Source: Cytophagaceae bacterium (lineage in GTDB: Bacteria > Bacteroidota > Bacteroidia > Cytophagales > Flexibacteraceae). Taken from it: a DNA stretch of 64,000 nucleotides. The notes beneath the pieces are model-generated. The model searched no databases. It saw nothing but the letters and a program-made list of their open reading frames with translations, and was not told the DNA's origin. Location: assembly GCA_947458545.1 (NCBI GenBank), contig CANGYH010000001.1:744001-808000 (forward strand). Direction: 5' to 3'. This document shows positions 16,683 through 26,746 of this stretch, in pieces; position 1 is the first letter of the stretch; every line of letters begins with the position of its first letter. The translations under genes and the position numbers were made by a program.

Positions 16683-18767
16683 ATGCCAGCCAAAGCCCTT
16701 AAAGCTACTACTGATTCCCTGTCACTCGATGTAATCCTGAAAGCCCTGCGCCTGGCCGAGACGGCCCGGGCCATGAGCGAGCACTACGACGAGCGCAAAG
16801 ACGTAACGACGCGCTACGTCCACAGCACGAGCCGGGGCCACGAGGCTATTCAGATAGCGGCAGGCCTGTTTTTGGGCGAAGATGACCTGGCCTACCCCTA
16901 CTACCGCGACGATAGCCTGATGCTAACCCTAGGCCTGGCCCCGGCCGAGCTGATGGCCCAGCTTTGCGGCAAAGCGGCAGACCCCAGCAGCGGGGGGCGC
17001 ACCTACTACTGCCACCCCAGCATCCGCCGGGCGGGTATGGCCGTGGTGCCCCACCAAAGTAGTGCCACGGGCATGCAGGCCATTCCGGCTACGGGGGCGG
17101 CGCATGGGCTCAAATACCGCAAAGAGGTCGGGCTGGATGCGCCGGATAGCCGCCGGGTGGTGCTCTGCTCCATCGGAGATGGGGCCATGACGGAGGGCGA
17201 AGTGGCCGAGGCCCTGCAAATGGCGGCGCTCAAGCAGTTGCCCATCGTCTATCTGGTACAAGACAACGAGTGGGCCATCTCTGCCACCAAAGAAGAAACC
17301 CGCACGGGCACGGCCTACGACTATGCGGCGGGCTTCCCCGGGCTGCAACGCCTGGCCTGCAACGGTGCCGACTTTGCCGAGAGCTACCGCACCCTGGCCG
17401 AGGCCTATCAACTGGCCCGCGCCGGGCAGCCGGTGTTGGTGCATGCCCCCTGCCCGCTACTGGGCCACCACACCAGCGGTGTGCGCCGCGAATGGTACCG
17501 CACCGAGCAAAACCTAGCTGACCACCACAGCCAAGACCCCCTGCCCCGCCTCCGCGCCCTGGCCCTGGATGCTGGTGCCAACCCGGATACCCTGGCCGCC
17601 GAGCGGGAGCAGATCCGCACCCAAATAGCCCAAGACCTGGCCGAGGTGCTGGCCAGCCCAGACCCAGACCCCGCCACCGCCCTGCACCATGTGACAGCCC
17701 CCACGCCCGTCACCGAAGAGCGCGGCACGCGCAACCCGGCGGGCAGCCCGCGCACGTTTATGGTGGATGCCGCCCTCCACGCGCTGGAGGAAACGCTGGC
17801 CGCTCATCCGGAGGCGCTGTTTTATGGGCAAGACGTAGGCCCCCAATTAGGCGGGGTATTCCGCGAGGCATCGGGATTGAGCCAGAAGTTCGGCACGCAC
17901 CGGGTGTTCAATACGCCCATCCAGGAGGCTTATATCGTGGGCAGCACGGCGGGCATGGCGGCCGTGGGCCTGCGGCCCATTGTAGAGCTGCAGTTTGCTG
18001 ACTACTTCTGGCCCGCCATGAACCAGTTCGTCTCTGAGCTAAGTAAGAGCTGCTATTTGAGCCAGGGGCAGTTTCCGGTGCCGACCGTCATCCGCGTGCC
18101 CATCGGGGCCTATGGGGGCGGCGGGCCTTACCACAGCGGCAGCATAGAGTCTGCCCTGCTCACCATCAAGGGCATCAAGGTGTGCTACCCCAGCACCACT
18201 GCAGACCTGAAGGGCCTGCTTAAAGCCGCCTATGCTGACCCCAACCCGGTAGTAGTGCTGGAGCACAAAGGCCTCTACTGGAGCAAAGTACCCGGCACCG
18301 AAGAGGCCAAAACGCCCGAGCCCGATGCCGACTACATTTTGCCCTTGGGCCAGGCACGCCCCGTGCTTGCCGCAGACGAGGCTGCCATCCGGCGGGGTAC
18401 GTCTATCGGCATCGTTACGTACGGGATGGGGGTCTATTGGGCTACGGCAGCGGCCAAGGCATTCCCAGGGCAGATAGAAGTGCTAGACCTTCGCACCCTG
18501 GCCCCGATAGACGAGACGGCCGTGCAAGCCTTGGTGCGCCGCCACGGGCGCGCCCTGTTCATTACGGAAGAGCCCGCCAGCACCAGCTTTATGCAGGCCC
18601 TGGCAGCGCGGTCTATGGCTGCCTGCTTTGAGGCGCTAGACCAGCCCATACAGGTGTTGGGGGCGGCAGATACCCCGGCGGTACCGCTCAACCTGGCCCT
18701 GGAGGCCGTCGTGTTGCCCACGGCCGAAAAGGTGAAGGCCCGGATACAAGAGATGCTGGAGGCCTAG
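16683..18767 (+). CDS. Fused 2-oxoacid dehydrogenase E1 (alpha plus beta)
   Basis: A single 694-aa polypeptide joining the E1 alpha and E1 beta chains of a branched-chain 2-oxoacid or pyruvate dehydrogenase. It decarboxylates a 2-oxoacid with thiamine diphosphate and passes the acyl group to E2. The alpha half (1 to about 330) has YYRDDSLML and the ThDP motif GDGAMTEGEVAEALQMAA ending in QDNEW. The beta half (about 360 on) has FYGQDVGPQLGGVFREASGL, FNTPIQEAYIVGSTAGMAA, VELQFADYFWPAMNQ and the C-terminal transketolase fold (TYGMGVYWA, ITEEP). Fused E1 of this kind is common in Bacteroidota. E2 and E3 are not nearby. The exact oxoacid is uncertain; the YPYYRDD and QLGGVFR sequences lean to the branched-chain type. 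Confidence 0.9.
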   Translation: MPAKALKATTDSLSLDVILKALRLAETARAMSEHYDERKDVTTRYVHSTSRGHEAIQIAAGLFLGEDDLAYPYYRDDSLMLTLGLAPAELMAQLCGKAADPSSGGRTYYCHPSIRRAGMAVVPHQSSATGMQAIPATGAAHGLKYRKEVGLDAPDSRRVVLCSIGDGAMTEGEVAEALQMAALKQLPIVYLVQDNEWAISATKEETRTGTAYDYAAGFPGLQRLACNGADFAESYRTLAEAYQLARAGQPVLVHAPCPLLGHHTSGVRREWYRTEQNLADHHSQDPLPRLRALALDAGANPDTLAAEREQIRTQIAQDLAEVLASPDPDPATALHHVTAPTPVTEERGTRNPAGSPRTFMVDAALHALEETLAAHPEALFYGQDVGPQLGGVFREASGLSQKFGTHRVFNTPIQEAYIVGSTAGMAAVGLRPIVELQFADYFWPAMNQFVSELSKSCYLSQGQFPVPTVIRVPIGAYGGGGPYHSGSIESALLTIKGIKVCYPSTTADLKGLLKAAYADPNPVVVLEHKGLYWSKVPGTEEAKTPEPDADYILPLGQARPVLAADEAAIRRGTSIGIVTYGMGVYWATAAAKAFPGQIEVLDLRTLAPIDETAVQALVRRHGRALFITEEPASTSFMQALAARSMAACFEALDQPIQVLGAADTPAVPLNLALEAVVLPTAEKVKARIQEMLEA

Positions 18768-18782
18768 GGCCGCCAGCCTAGG

Positions 18783-19004
18783 TTACGAGCGCAGAAACGC
18801 ACGCACCGCAATAAAGACCAACCCGGCCAGAAAGGTCAGGATGGAGATCTTGTTGATGGTGTGCATAGTCCGCAGGTTGAAGTTGCTGTGCTTGTTAGGG
18901 TCTGGCTTTTGGAAGACCTTGAACAGGTACGAGAACATCTCGCCTACGGCAAAGTAGTCGGCAAAAGAGTTCTTTTGGCGCTTGGTCCGATAGCTGGGCT
19001 CCAT
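18783..19004 (-). CDS. Small single-pass membrane protein (DUF6728-like)
   Basis: A 73-aa protein with a hydrophilic N-terminal half (DYFAVGEMFSYLFKVFQKPD, then SNFNLRTMHTINKISI) and one C-terminal membrane helix (ILTFLAGLVFIAVRAFL). It resembles a conserved small Bacteroidota family that I recall as DUF6728, with the shared core F-N-L-R-T-M-H-x-I-N-K-I-S-I. No function is known. It starts at an ATG and lies on the same strand and downstream of L-serine dehydratase, 62 bp after that gene ends, so the two may be co-transcribed. Confidence 0.78.
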   Translation of the reverse strand: MEPSYRTKRQKNSFADYFAVGEMFSYLFKVFQKPDPNKHSNFNLRTMHTINKISILTFLAGLVFIAVRAFLRS

Positions 19005-19066
19005 ATCAAATCATCGAGCGGTAGGCTCTATAAGGGTAAGCCGTAGGCACGGCAAAAGGTTTCAAA

Positions 19067-19981
19067 TTAATCCCCTGGGGCAGGTTCGGGCGTGTCTAAA
19101 ATCACCAGGTCATCGCCCAGAAACTGCTGCATGATGCGCTTGGCCGTAGGGGTGGCGGCCAGCCCGCCGAGGGCTGTCTCTTTATAGCGGGTCTCCATGC
19201 TCATACCCACCTCGGCCATAGCCGTCACGCACTCGTCGGCGGGGATCACCGCATCCACACCGGCCAGGGCAATCTGCGTAGAGCTGGCTGCAATGGCCAC
19301 CGCGCTGGCGTTGCGCACGATGCAGGGGATCTCCACCAACCCGCCGACGGGGTCGCACACCAGGCCCAGCATACACTGGATGGTAACGGCAACGGCGTCG
19401 AAGGCCTGCTTGGGCGTCCCCCCCAGCATATAGCAACCCGCCGCCGCCGCCATGGCCGCAGCCGAACCCGTCTCTGCCTGGCAACCGCCGACGGCACCGG
19501 CCAGGCTGGCATTGCGCTGGATGATGAGGCCTGTACCCGCTGCCACCAGCAGGCCCTCGTACACGCGCTCGTCCGGCAGGTTGTGCAGTTTCTGGATCGT
19601 TGTCAGGTAGCCAGGCAAGATGCCGCTGGCCCCGGCCGTGGGGGCGGCCACCACGCGGCCCATACAGGCGTTGGTCTCTTTGGCGGCCAGGGCCTGGCCG
19701 ATCAGCCCTGTAAACTCGGGCGACACCACGTGCAGCGGACTGGCCGCCACCTTACGCCCGGCCCCCTGCACCATGCCGCTCAGGCTGTGCAGCTCTTGGG
19801 TGGCCCCGGTGAGGGCGGCGTCCTTCATCACGGCATAGGCATGGGCCAGTCCCTCGAAGATCTGGGCTTCGGTGGTGCCCTTCTCGTGCATCTCGCGCAC
19901 CAGCACGGGCTGGTAGAGGGGCTCGCCGGTCTGCTCGCAGTGCTGCTGCCAGGCCAGGAAGGAGTCAAAAGACAACGGCAT
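19067..19981 (-). CDS. sdaAA: L-serine ammonia-lyase, iron-sulfur dependent, alpha domain
   Basis: A 304-aa enzyme (or alpha subunit) that deaminates L-serine to pyruvate and ammonia using a [4Fe-4S] cluster. Cluster cysteines are visible in NACMGRVVAAPTAGASG, GGCQAETGSAAAMAAAAGC and GLVCDPVGGLVE, all family hallmarks. The C-terminus keeps MSMETRYKETALGGLA. The regulatory beta domain, fused in E. coli SdaA, is absent here and no separate sdaAB lies next to it, so it is either elsewhere or missing. ATG 19981 (MPLSFDSF) is chosen over a TTG two codons earlier. It is divergent from the TamB gene. Confidence 0.93.
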   Translation of the reverse strand: MPLSFDSFLAWQQHCEQTGEPLYQPVLVREMHEKGTTEAQIFEGLAHAYAVMKDAALTGATQELHSLSGMVQGAGRKVAASPLHVVSPEFTGLIGQALAAKETNACMGRVVAAPTAGASGILPGYLTTIQKLHNLPDERVYEGLLVAAGTGLIIQRNASLAGAVGGCQAETGSAAAMAAAAGCYMLGGTPKQAFDAVAVTIQCMLGLVCDPVGGLVEIPCIVRNASAVAIAASSTQIALAGVDAVIPADECVTAMAEVGMSMETRYKETALGGLAATPTAKRIMQQFLGDDLVILDTPEPAPGD

Positions 19982-20134
19982 AATCAAAAACCCGAGGGTA
20001 GAAATAGGTGTGCGGCAAGGGCGCTACCCCAAACCGAAAGGCAATTTACCCCTCTGCCCCAACAATAGCGCAGGCCTGTGCCAACCGCCGTGCAAACGTG
20101 TGCGTATCTTGTAGCTAGTCCTGCCATCTGCCGC

Positions 20135-23100
20135 TTGATTGCCATCATCAAAAAAACAGGTAAAATAGCCCTCTTTATAGTAGGAGGCGCTATCGGGCTG
20201 GTGCTAGTGGTGCTGGTTGGCATTGCCGTAGCCTTGCAATTCTCGTCTGTACAGACCTGGGCCACGGGCAAGGCCACAGCCTGGCTTGAGGGCAAGATCG
20301 GCACGCCTGTCCGCATCGCGCGGGTAGATTTAGACCTGCCTAAGACGCTCGTCATAGAAGGTATCTACCTGGAGGACCGCTCGGCAGATACCCTGCTGTA
20401 TGCCGGGCACGTGGGGGTAGATATCGGCGTGCTGGCTATTACACGCAAAGAAGTCAACATTAACGAGGTAGAGCTGCGGCAGGTGGTGGCCAAGCTGCGC
20501 AAACCGGTCGACAAGGACACGTTCAACTTTCAGTATATCGTCAACGCCTTTGCCTCCAGCGATACTACCCAGAAGACCGACACCAGCGCCAGCCCCTGGA
20601 CGATTGATGTGGAAGGCCTCCGCGTTGCCGATGTGCGCTTTGTGCTGGACGATAGGTTTAACAAGACCTACCTCGCCACCCGCCTGGGCAAGCTAGACCT
20701 AGAGCTGGAAACGCTCGGCCTGCAAACCCAGCACCCAGAGGTATCGGCCATCAACCTCAACGGGCTGCGCCTTACCTACGTGGCTCCTCCTGAAGACAGC
20801 AGCAAGGTAGCCGATACCACAGCCGCCAAAGCTGCCGCCCTGGCCGAGCAAGGCCCTGGCAAGAAAACCAAACCCGAAGACCTGAACACCAGCGGCTGGG
20901 GGCTCTCGCTGGCGCGGCTATCGCTTCGCGATGTGGGCCTGCGCTACCGGATTCAAGGCGCACGTGCAACCCCAGGTAGTTTCAATCCGCAGCAGATAGA
21001 CGTACAAGACCTCTCGCTACTGCTGGCCGACGTAGAGGTGGGCGTCAACAACTTGGCCGCTAAGCTCGAGCAGCTCTCGCTGGCAGAGCGGAACAGCGGC
21101 TTTGTGCTGGCCAACCTAAAGGCCGAGGCCGAGGTGCGCGCCCCCGCCTACCGCCTGGCGTTGCACGAGGCCCGCACGCCCCGCAGCCGTATCGGCGGTA
21201 TTACCGTAGGCACCCGAGATCTGGCAGACCCCAAGGGGTTGCTACATGCCCTTTACGCGCAGGGGCGGTTCATTAAAGACTCCATCCACTTAGCAGATGT
21301 GGCGCTATTTGTGCCGTTGCCTGAGGCCGACAAGCTAGCCAAGCTGGCACTGAAGATGCGGGGTGGTTTCAGGCTAGACAGCACTACGCTTCAGGCAAAG
21401 AATCTTAGCCTTGCCCTCAACGATGCCAACCAGGTGATGCTCGACGGCAAGGCCACCCGCATTACCGACATAACCAACCTGCGCTTGTCTGAGCTGGCAC
21501 ACACCCTGCGGGCCGACCCTCGCTTTGTAGCTCAGTACTTACCCAAAGGCTCCTTGCCGCCGGAAGTCTTTAAGCTAGGGCCGTTGCGCATGACAGGGAA
21601 GGTAAGCGGAGGCCTCTCTGGCTTGGCGGGCAGCCTCTCGGTGTCGGCCCGCCCTGGCACCCTAACGCTAGACAGGTACTATTACCGTACTGACAAGGAC
21701 TTCACCTTTCACGCAGGTGCCGTAAAGCTGCATACGGCTGGGCTCAACCCTGCTGTGGTGCTGGGCCCGCAGTTGGGCCTCGGCCCGGTTACCGCCTCGG
21801 CAGACCTGGCCGGGGGGTATAAACCCAAGGGCGGGCCTTTCCTCAACAAAGGCCAGGTGCAGGTAACCCACGCGGTGTACAACCGCTACACCTACCGCAA
21901 CATCCGCCTCGATGCCACCTACCTGGCACAGGTAGCCCGCGCCCGCCTCCGTGCGGCAGACCCCAACCTGCAAACGGACCTGCGGCTGCTGGCCAACCTA
22001 AGGCTGCCGCTCAAGCCCACCTTCAAGGTATCGGGCCCGCTAGAGATTGACCCGCGCAAGCTGCACTTTTTGACCGATACGCTACGCTTCCGCACCCGGC
22101 TGGACGGTGATGTTACCGGTACAGACCTGAGCCGCCTCAAGGCCCGGATTGATCTGCGCGACATGCTCATCACCAAGCCCGGAGCGCGTATCGGGCTAGA
22201 TTCGCTGCTGGCCCGCATAACCACGGACAGTGGCCGGAGGGTCGTATCCGTACAGTCAGAGGTCATCCAGGCGCGCATGGCGGGGCAGTTCGACCTGGCC
22301 ACAATTGGCCCGGCACTGTCTGACTTCCTGGTGCGGTACATCCCCCTGGCCAGCCTGCCCAGGCGGCGCAAACCCCTACCTCCGCAAGACTTCCGCCTCA
22401 CCATGGCCATGCCTGCCAATCCCAAGGCCATAGAGGCGCTGGTCTCCGGGCTATACGTACCGCAGCCCATGAAGCTGGACATGCGCTTCAACAGCCGCCG
22501 CCAACGCCTGGATACCGACCTGGACCTGCCCTACCTGCGCTATCAAACCAACATGGTCAGCGGCCTGAAGCTGACCACCGACACCGACAACGACGACTGG
22601 CGCGTGAGCCTGAAGGCAGCTACCATAGCGGCAGACAGTTTCATCATCCCAGAGCCTGCCGTGCAACTGGCCGTCAAAGAAGGCGATGCCCGCTTCCGCC
22701 TCAAGGTAGCCGCCGACGAAGCCGAAAGCCGGGCACGGATCGGCGGCCGCATCCTGGGCATAGGGGCCATCAGCCGGCTGACGCTCAACGAGGCAGACCT
22801 GTCTCTGAAAGGCCAAAAGTGGGCCCTGGACAAAAACGCCCAGATAGAGGCCGGCAGCAATCATTTGCGCATCCTAAACTTCTGGTTGCAAAACGAGCAA
22901 GACAGCAGCCAGTCCATCCGTATCGAGTCTCCGGGCGGCCGGGCCAATGCCTTGCAGGCCGGTATCCACAACATCAGCGTGGCAGACATTATCCGACTGC
23001 TGCCTACTAGCCTGCCTTACCAGGCCGAGGGCTTGCTCAACGTACGCGCAGAGCTTGCCGACGTCTTTACCCTGGCAGGCCTCAAGGCCGACCTGAAGTT

Positions 23101-25048
23101 AGACTCCATCAGCGTGGACGGCAAAAAGGCAGGCTCGCTAACGGTAGAGGCCAGCCAGCCCCGTAAAGACCTTGTAGCCCTGGCAGCCACGCTGCGCAAC
23201 TACGGTGCGGCCCTGCAGCTAAAGGGCAACTACAACATGGCCAACCCCGCCCGGGCGCTAGACTTCCGCCTGCTGCTAGACCATTACCAACCCGAGAACC
23301 TGGCTCCGCTGCTAAATGCTTACATCACCCGCTGGACAGGCGACCTGTCGGCCGACGTTAGCGTTACCGGGGCGATAGACAACCCCCAGGTGGGGGGCTT
23401 TCTGGCCTTCAACGGCAGCAACGTCTTGCAGCCCGCCTTTACCGGGGTGCCCTACCAGATAAACAACCAGCGCATCGCCATCACCCGGCAGACTGTGCGG
23501 CTAGATGCCTTTACCCTAAAAGACGAGGCAGGCAAAACCCTAAGCCTGGACGGGACCGTGGGCATCGCCAACCTTGCCAACCCACAGGTAGATATGCGCA
23601 TTGCGGCCAATGGCTTCCACTTGCTAAACACAACGGCTGCAGACAACAGCAGCTTCTATGGAGAGGCCTTCGTATCTACCAACCTGGCTCTTAGAGGACC
23701 CGCCGCGGCCCTGAGCGTAAGCGGCCAGGTTGCTACCGAAGAGGGTACGCGCATCACCTACAACCTGGAGTCTGGCGAACCGGGCACGGCAGGTGTGGAG
23801 CCCTACATCCTCTTCTACGACTCGCGCGATAGTACTACCCTCAAAAAAGCCACCGCCAAAATTCAGACCCAAGCAGAGGTGCAAGGGCTGGGGCTGGCGC
23901 TCAACATCAAGCTGCAAAAGGGTACGCGATTCTTGGTCATCATAGACCCTTCTACCGGCGACCGGCTGGAGTGCGAAGGCACGGCAGACCTGCGCTTTGC
24001 CATGCGCCCCAACGGCGACATCAACCTGCAAGGAGACTATAATCTGACGGATGGCTTCTACTCCCTCAACCTGGCAGGCTTGGTAAGCAGGCGCTTCAAT
24101 GTTCGCAGCGGCAGCCGGCTCTCGTGGCGCGGAGACCCTGCCAATGCTCAGGTGGACCTGACCGCCGTTTATACCACCAAGACGGCCCGGTTTCCCCTCG
24201 TGGCCGACCAGGAGGAGGCCATGACACCCTCAGAGATTGCCGCCGCCAAGCGTAGGGAGCCCGTCTCGGTGCTGCTGCGCATCACCAATACGCTGCTACA
24301 GCCCGAGATTAAGTTTGACCTGGAAGTGCCCGAAACCAGCTCCCAGGCTACGGGCGGAGCCACCGTCGGCATTGTGGCGGCCCGCATCCAGCAGATACAG
24401 ACCAACGAAAACGAGGTCAACAAGCAAGCTCTGGGGCTGATAGCCCTCAACCGCTTTGTGGCCAACGGCGAGGGCGGCAGTGGCGCCACCACGGCAGACC
24501 AAGCCAACGAAAAAGCCAACCAGACCGTCTCAGACGTGTTGACGCAGCAACTGTCAAACCTGGGCCAAGAGTTTCTGGGTGGGGTAGAGATAAACGTAAA
24601 CATAGACCAGCAGCAGACGGCCGCTGGGTCTAGCACGGCCTTTGCCGACAAGCAGGTGGGCCTGTCGGTGGGCAAGAGCTTTGCAAACGAGCGGCTACGC
24701 GTATCAGTAGGCGGGCAGGTCTCTACGGGGAATAGCTCGGCGGCGGTGGGGTCAGGGTCTACCACAGGCACGCCCATGCTGGGCGATATTACGGCCGAGT
24801 ACAGGCTTGATAAAAAGGGTGAGTTGAATGTGAAGTTCTTCCGAACCAACAATCAAACGGTTTTCACCACGGCCGCCACAGAGCGTATTGGCACCAGCCT
24901 ACAACACAACAAGAACTTCAGCTCCTTCCGCCGCTTGTTTTGGAGCGACAAAAAGCGCGAGGCCGAGCTTCAGGCAGAGCGCAGACGGCAGCAGCCAGAC
25001 TCTACGCCCATGCGTATGCGGGCCAGCAAAGACGCTCCCCAGCCTTAA
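20135..25048 (+). CDS. tamB: Translocation and assembly module protein TamB
   Basis: A very large (about 1637 aa) inner-membrane-anchored AsmA-like protein that spans the periplasm, helping outer-membrane protein assembly or lipid transport with a BamA-type partner. One N-terminal helix (KIALFIVGGAIGLVLVVLVGIAVAL) is followed by more than 1300 residues of beta-strand repeats with the Bacteroidota TamB opening GTPVRIARVDLDLPKTL and EGIYLEDRSADTLLYAG. The C-terminal DUF490 domain shows VNVSITG-type segments, LSNLGQEFLGGVEINVNI, VGLSVGKSF and ITAEYRLDKKGELNVKFFR. Start is uncertain: GTG 20078 gives extra non-conserved residues, while TTG 20135 puts the membrane helix at the usual distance. Its TAA stop overlaps the convergent phosphoribosyltransferase stop. 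Confidence 0.92.
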   Translation: MIAIIKKTGKIALFIVGGAIGLVLVVLVGIAVALQFSSVQTWATGKATAWLEGKIGTPVRIARVDLDLPKTLVIEGIYLEDRSADTLLYAGHVGVDIGVLAITRKEVNINEVELRQVVAKLRKPVDKDTFNFQYIVNAFASSDTTQKTDTSASPWTIDVEGLRVADVRFVLDDRFNKTYLATRLGKLDLELETLGLQTQHPEVSAINLNGLRLTYVAPPEDSSKVADTTAAKAAALAEQGPGKKTKPEDLNTSGWGLSLARLSLRDVGLRYRIQGARATPGSFNPQQIDVQDLSLLLADVEVGVNNLAAKLEQLSLAERNSGFVLANLKAEAEVRAPAYRLALHEARTPRSRIGGITVGTRDLADPKGLLHALYAQGRFIKDSIHLADVALFVPLPEADKLAKLALKMRGGFRLDSTTLQAKNLSLALNDANQVMLDGKATRITDITNLRLSELAHTLRADPRFVAQYLPKGSLPPEVFKLGPLRMTGKVSGGLSGLAGSLSVSARPGTLTLDRYYYRTDKDFTFHAGAVKLHTAGLNPAVVLGPQLGLGPVTASADLAGGYKPKGGPFLNKGQVQVTHAVYNRYTYRNIRLDATYLAQVARARLRAADPNLQTDLRLLANLRLPLKPTFKVSGPLEIDPRKLHFLTDTLRFRTRLDGDVTGTDLSRLKARIDLRDMLITKPGARIGLDSLLARITTDSGRRVVSVQSEVIQARMAGQFDLATIGPALSDFLVRYIPLASLPRRRKPLPPQDFRLTMAMPANPKAIEALVSGLYVPQPMKLDMRFNSRRQRLDTDLDLPYLRYQTNMVSGLKLTTDTDNDDWRVSLKAATIAADSFIIPEPAVQLAVKEGDARFRLKVAADEAESRARIGGRILGIGAISRLTLNEADLSLKGQKWALDKNAQIEAGSNHLRILNFWLQNEQDSSQSIRIESPGGRANALQAGIHNISVADIIRLLPTSLPYQAEGLLNVRAELADVFTLAGLKADLKLDSISVDGKKAGSLTVEASQPRKDLVALAATLRNYGAALQLKGNYNMANPARALDFRLLLDHYQPENLAPLLNAYITRWTGDLSADVSVTGAIDNPQVGGFLAFNGSNVLQPAFTGVPYQINNQRIAITRQTVRLDAFTLKDEAGKTLSLDGTVGIANLANPQVDMRIAANGFHLLNTTAADNSSFYGEAFVSTNLALRGPAAALSVSGQVATEEGTRITYNLESGEPGTAGVEPYILFYDSRDSTTLKKATAKIQTQAEVQGLGLALNIKLQKGTRFLVIIDPSTGDRLECEGTADLRFAMRPNGDINLQGDYNLTDGFYSLNLAGLVSRRFNVRSGSRLSWRGDPANAQVDLTAVYTTKTARFPLVADQEEAMTPSEIAAAKRREPVSVLLRITNTLLQPEIKFDLEVPETSSQATGGATVGIVAARIQQIQTNENEVNKQALGLIALNRFVANGEGGSGATTADQANEKANQTVSDVLTQQLSNLGQEFLGGVEINVNIDQQQTAAGSSTAFADKQVGLSVGKSFANERLRVSVGGQVSTGNSSAAVGSGSTTGTPMLGDITAEYRLDKKGELNVKFFRTNNQTVFTTAATERIGTSLQHNKNFSSFRRLFWSDKKREAELQAERRRQQPDSTPMRMRASKDAPQP

Positions 25049-25539
25049 ACGAGATACACCCCCTGGCCCAAGACGACCTCGATATGCGCCTCTAGGGTAG
25101 TAGAGACGCGATGGCCCACAAAGTCTGGCGCAATGGGGTAGCGGCGATGGTCTCTGCCCACCAATACGCCAACCTGCACAATGGCGGGGCTATGGCCCAT
25201 CAACCAGGTAAAGGCGTAGGCCAGCGTCTGGCCGGTGTTGAGCACGTCATCTATCAGCACAACGGCGCTGCCAGGCAGCAGCTCGGTGGCAAGGCCGTGC
25301 AGCTGTACCTGCGGCAAAGTGCCTGCATGCTTAGGCAACTTAATTATGCCGACAGAAACCTTGGCCGGCTCGCGCTTGTTAATCTCATCGGCCAGCATTT
25401 GGGCCAGGGCTGCCCCCTGCCCCTCAATGCCGAGCAGGTAAAGGGCAGGTTGCCCGTAGTTGGCCTCTAAAATCTGAACGGCCAGGCGGGCAATCTGGGC
25501 CTGGCACTGGGCTGCCGTAAAGAGCGGGGCCTTTTCCAT
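25045..25539 (-). CDS. Phosphoribosyltransferase (PyrR-like or purine type)
   Basis: A 164-aa type I phosphoribosyltransferase. The PRPP-binding motif is VVLIDDVLNTGQTLAYAF and the flexible loop precedes it. The N-terminal ALYLLGIEGQGAALAQMLA strand-helix matches the PyrR/hypoxanthine group (LxGIxxxGxxxA). The C-terminal VQVGVLVGRDHRRYPIAPDFVG is typical of PyrR-like proteins. It may salvage a base to its nucleotide or act as a pyrimidine regulator; I cannot tell which. ATG 25539 is preferred over TTG 25548, since the TTG lies inside a CAACTTTG box. It is the last gene of the five-gene surface operon, 22 bp after the beta-propeller lipoprotein, and its stop overlaps the tamB stop (TTAA). Confidence 0.85.
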   Translation of the reverse strand: MEKAPLFTAAQCQAQIARLAVQILEANYGQPALYLLGIEGQGAALAQMLADEINKREPAKVSVGIIKLPKHAGTLPQVQLHGLATELLPGSAVVLIDDVLNTGQTLAYAFTWLMGHSPAIVQVGVLVGRDHRRYPIAPDFVGHRVSTTLEAHIEVVLGQGVYLV

Positions 25540-25545
25540 TGGGCT

Positions 25546-25553
25546 CAAAGTTG
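25546..25553 (-). promoter_or_regulatory. -7-like box before the phosphoribosyltransferase gene
   Basis: CAACTTTG on the minus strand ends 6 bp before ATG 25539. It could give this gene its own nearly leaderless transcript despite its place at the end of an operon. Confidence 0.35.
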
Positions 25554-25561
25554 GGGCGGGG

Positions 25562-26728
25562 CTACCTAAAGTCTGAGCTTAGCTTGTAGCGGCACACGCG
25601 GCGGTTGCCGGCATCGGCCACGTACACCACCTGGTTGAGGTAAGCCACCCCGCGCGCTCTGTTAAACTGGTAAGGGCCGTTGCCCGTGCCTCCGAAGCTG
25701 ACTTTCCGCAATTGTAAACCTTGGCTGGTGCGGAGCTGGATGCCCTCTGCACCTTGCGCGTCAAACTGAAAAAGGCTGTCCTTGTCTGTAACGAAAATGT
25801 AGCCCGTGGCGTCGCTGGCAAAAGTGAGGCCCTGCGGGCGCACAAACCGCCCCGGCGCGTACAACTCCGGTGCCATCAGTTTTACGTTGTAGTTGAAGCC
25901 GGCATCGCCCTGGCTTACGGTAATATACCGCACGGGCAGCACCTCGGCCGGGTCTGAGGTGGAGATCAAAAAATCCAGCGGGTCGTTGTTGGGTATCACA
26001 AGCGAGCGAGCCGGCAGCGTTGCAATGGCCCCGGGATTGCGGAAAAAGTCGTTGTACACGGCTCCACCGTCGCCAGACACCGATAAAGTTGTCTTAAACC
26101 TGTCACGGTTATCAAACAGCAGCACCGCGCTGTAAGGCACCTGCGATATGGGGTCGTTGCCGTTGCCACTGCGTGTTACGTAGTATTGGTTGTCTGGCAG
26201 CACGGCAATACCATTAAAATCGGCCGCCGTGTCTAGCGTAGTAACGGCCGTACGGCCGAGCAAGAAGGGCTGCTGGATGCGCTTCACGATCTTATCCTCG
26301 CCCAGGCCATACCGCCCTGCTTTGACGGCAATACGAAAGATGGTAGGCACCTGCCGCACGTCAGACGGCTCTGCCCCTACGATGCGGTCTTTGCCCAGGG
26401 CCAGGATATCCAGCGTACGGTCTTGCGCCACGGCGCGGATGCCGGGTACAGTCATGCGGCTTTGCTCACGCCCGGCCTCGTCGTAGCAGATCAGTTGCTG
26501 GGCGGCAGAGTCTACCACGTAGAGCAGGTTGTCGTTACCGGCAATTATGGCGGTAGGATACTGCATCCCGTTGGTGATATAGGGGAAGACAGGCACATAG
26601 CTGACCTCGTCTCCCGCAGACTGTGGTGGCGTTATGAAGTCTAGCTTCGTTTTGCGGCCGAACATATCGTTGCAACCGCTCAAAAGGGCCAGGGCAGGCA
26701 ACAGCGCCATCCAAAAGAGATTTTTCAT
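25562..26728 (-). CDS. Lipoprotein with beta-propeller (NHL-like) repeats
   Basis: A 388-aa lipoprotein with signal and lipobox (LLPALALLSGC), so it is probably anchored in the outer membrane. The mature part carries NHL-like repeats: YPTAIIAGNDNLLYVVDSAAQQLICYD, cut here to its strand pattern; FNGIAVLPDNQYYVT; VRPQGLTFASDATGYIFVTD; and the closing RARGVAYLNQVVYVADAGNRRVCRY. These make a six-bladed propeller likely. Such proteins usually bind ligands or partner proteins rather than catalyse. It lies 18 bp after the PorV/PorQ-like gene and 22 bp before the phosphoribosyltransferase in one operon. ATG 26728 fits the signal peptide. Confidence 0.8.
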   Translation of the reverse strand: MKNLFWMALLPALALLSGCNDMFGRKTKLDFITPPQSAGDEVSYVPVFPYITNGMQYPTAIIAGNDNLLYVVDSAAQQLICYDEAGREQSRMTVPGIRAVAQDRTLDILALGKDRIVGAEPSDVRQVPTIFRIAVKAGRYGLGEDKIVKRIQQPFLLGRTAVTTLDTAADFNGIAVLPDNQYYVTRSGNGNDPISQVPYSAVLLFDNRDRFKTTLSVSGDGGAVYNDFFRNPGAIATLPARSLVIPNNDPLDFLISTSDPAEVLPVRYITVSQGDAGFNYNVKLMAPELYAPGRFVRPQGLTFASDATGYIFVTDKDSLFQFDAQGAEGIQLRTSQGLQLRKVSFGGTGNGPYQFNRARGVAYLNQVVYVADAGNRRVCRYKLSSDFR

Positions 26729-26746
26729 CGGCAACGTTTCGGCAGG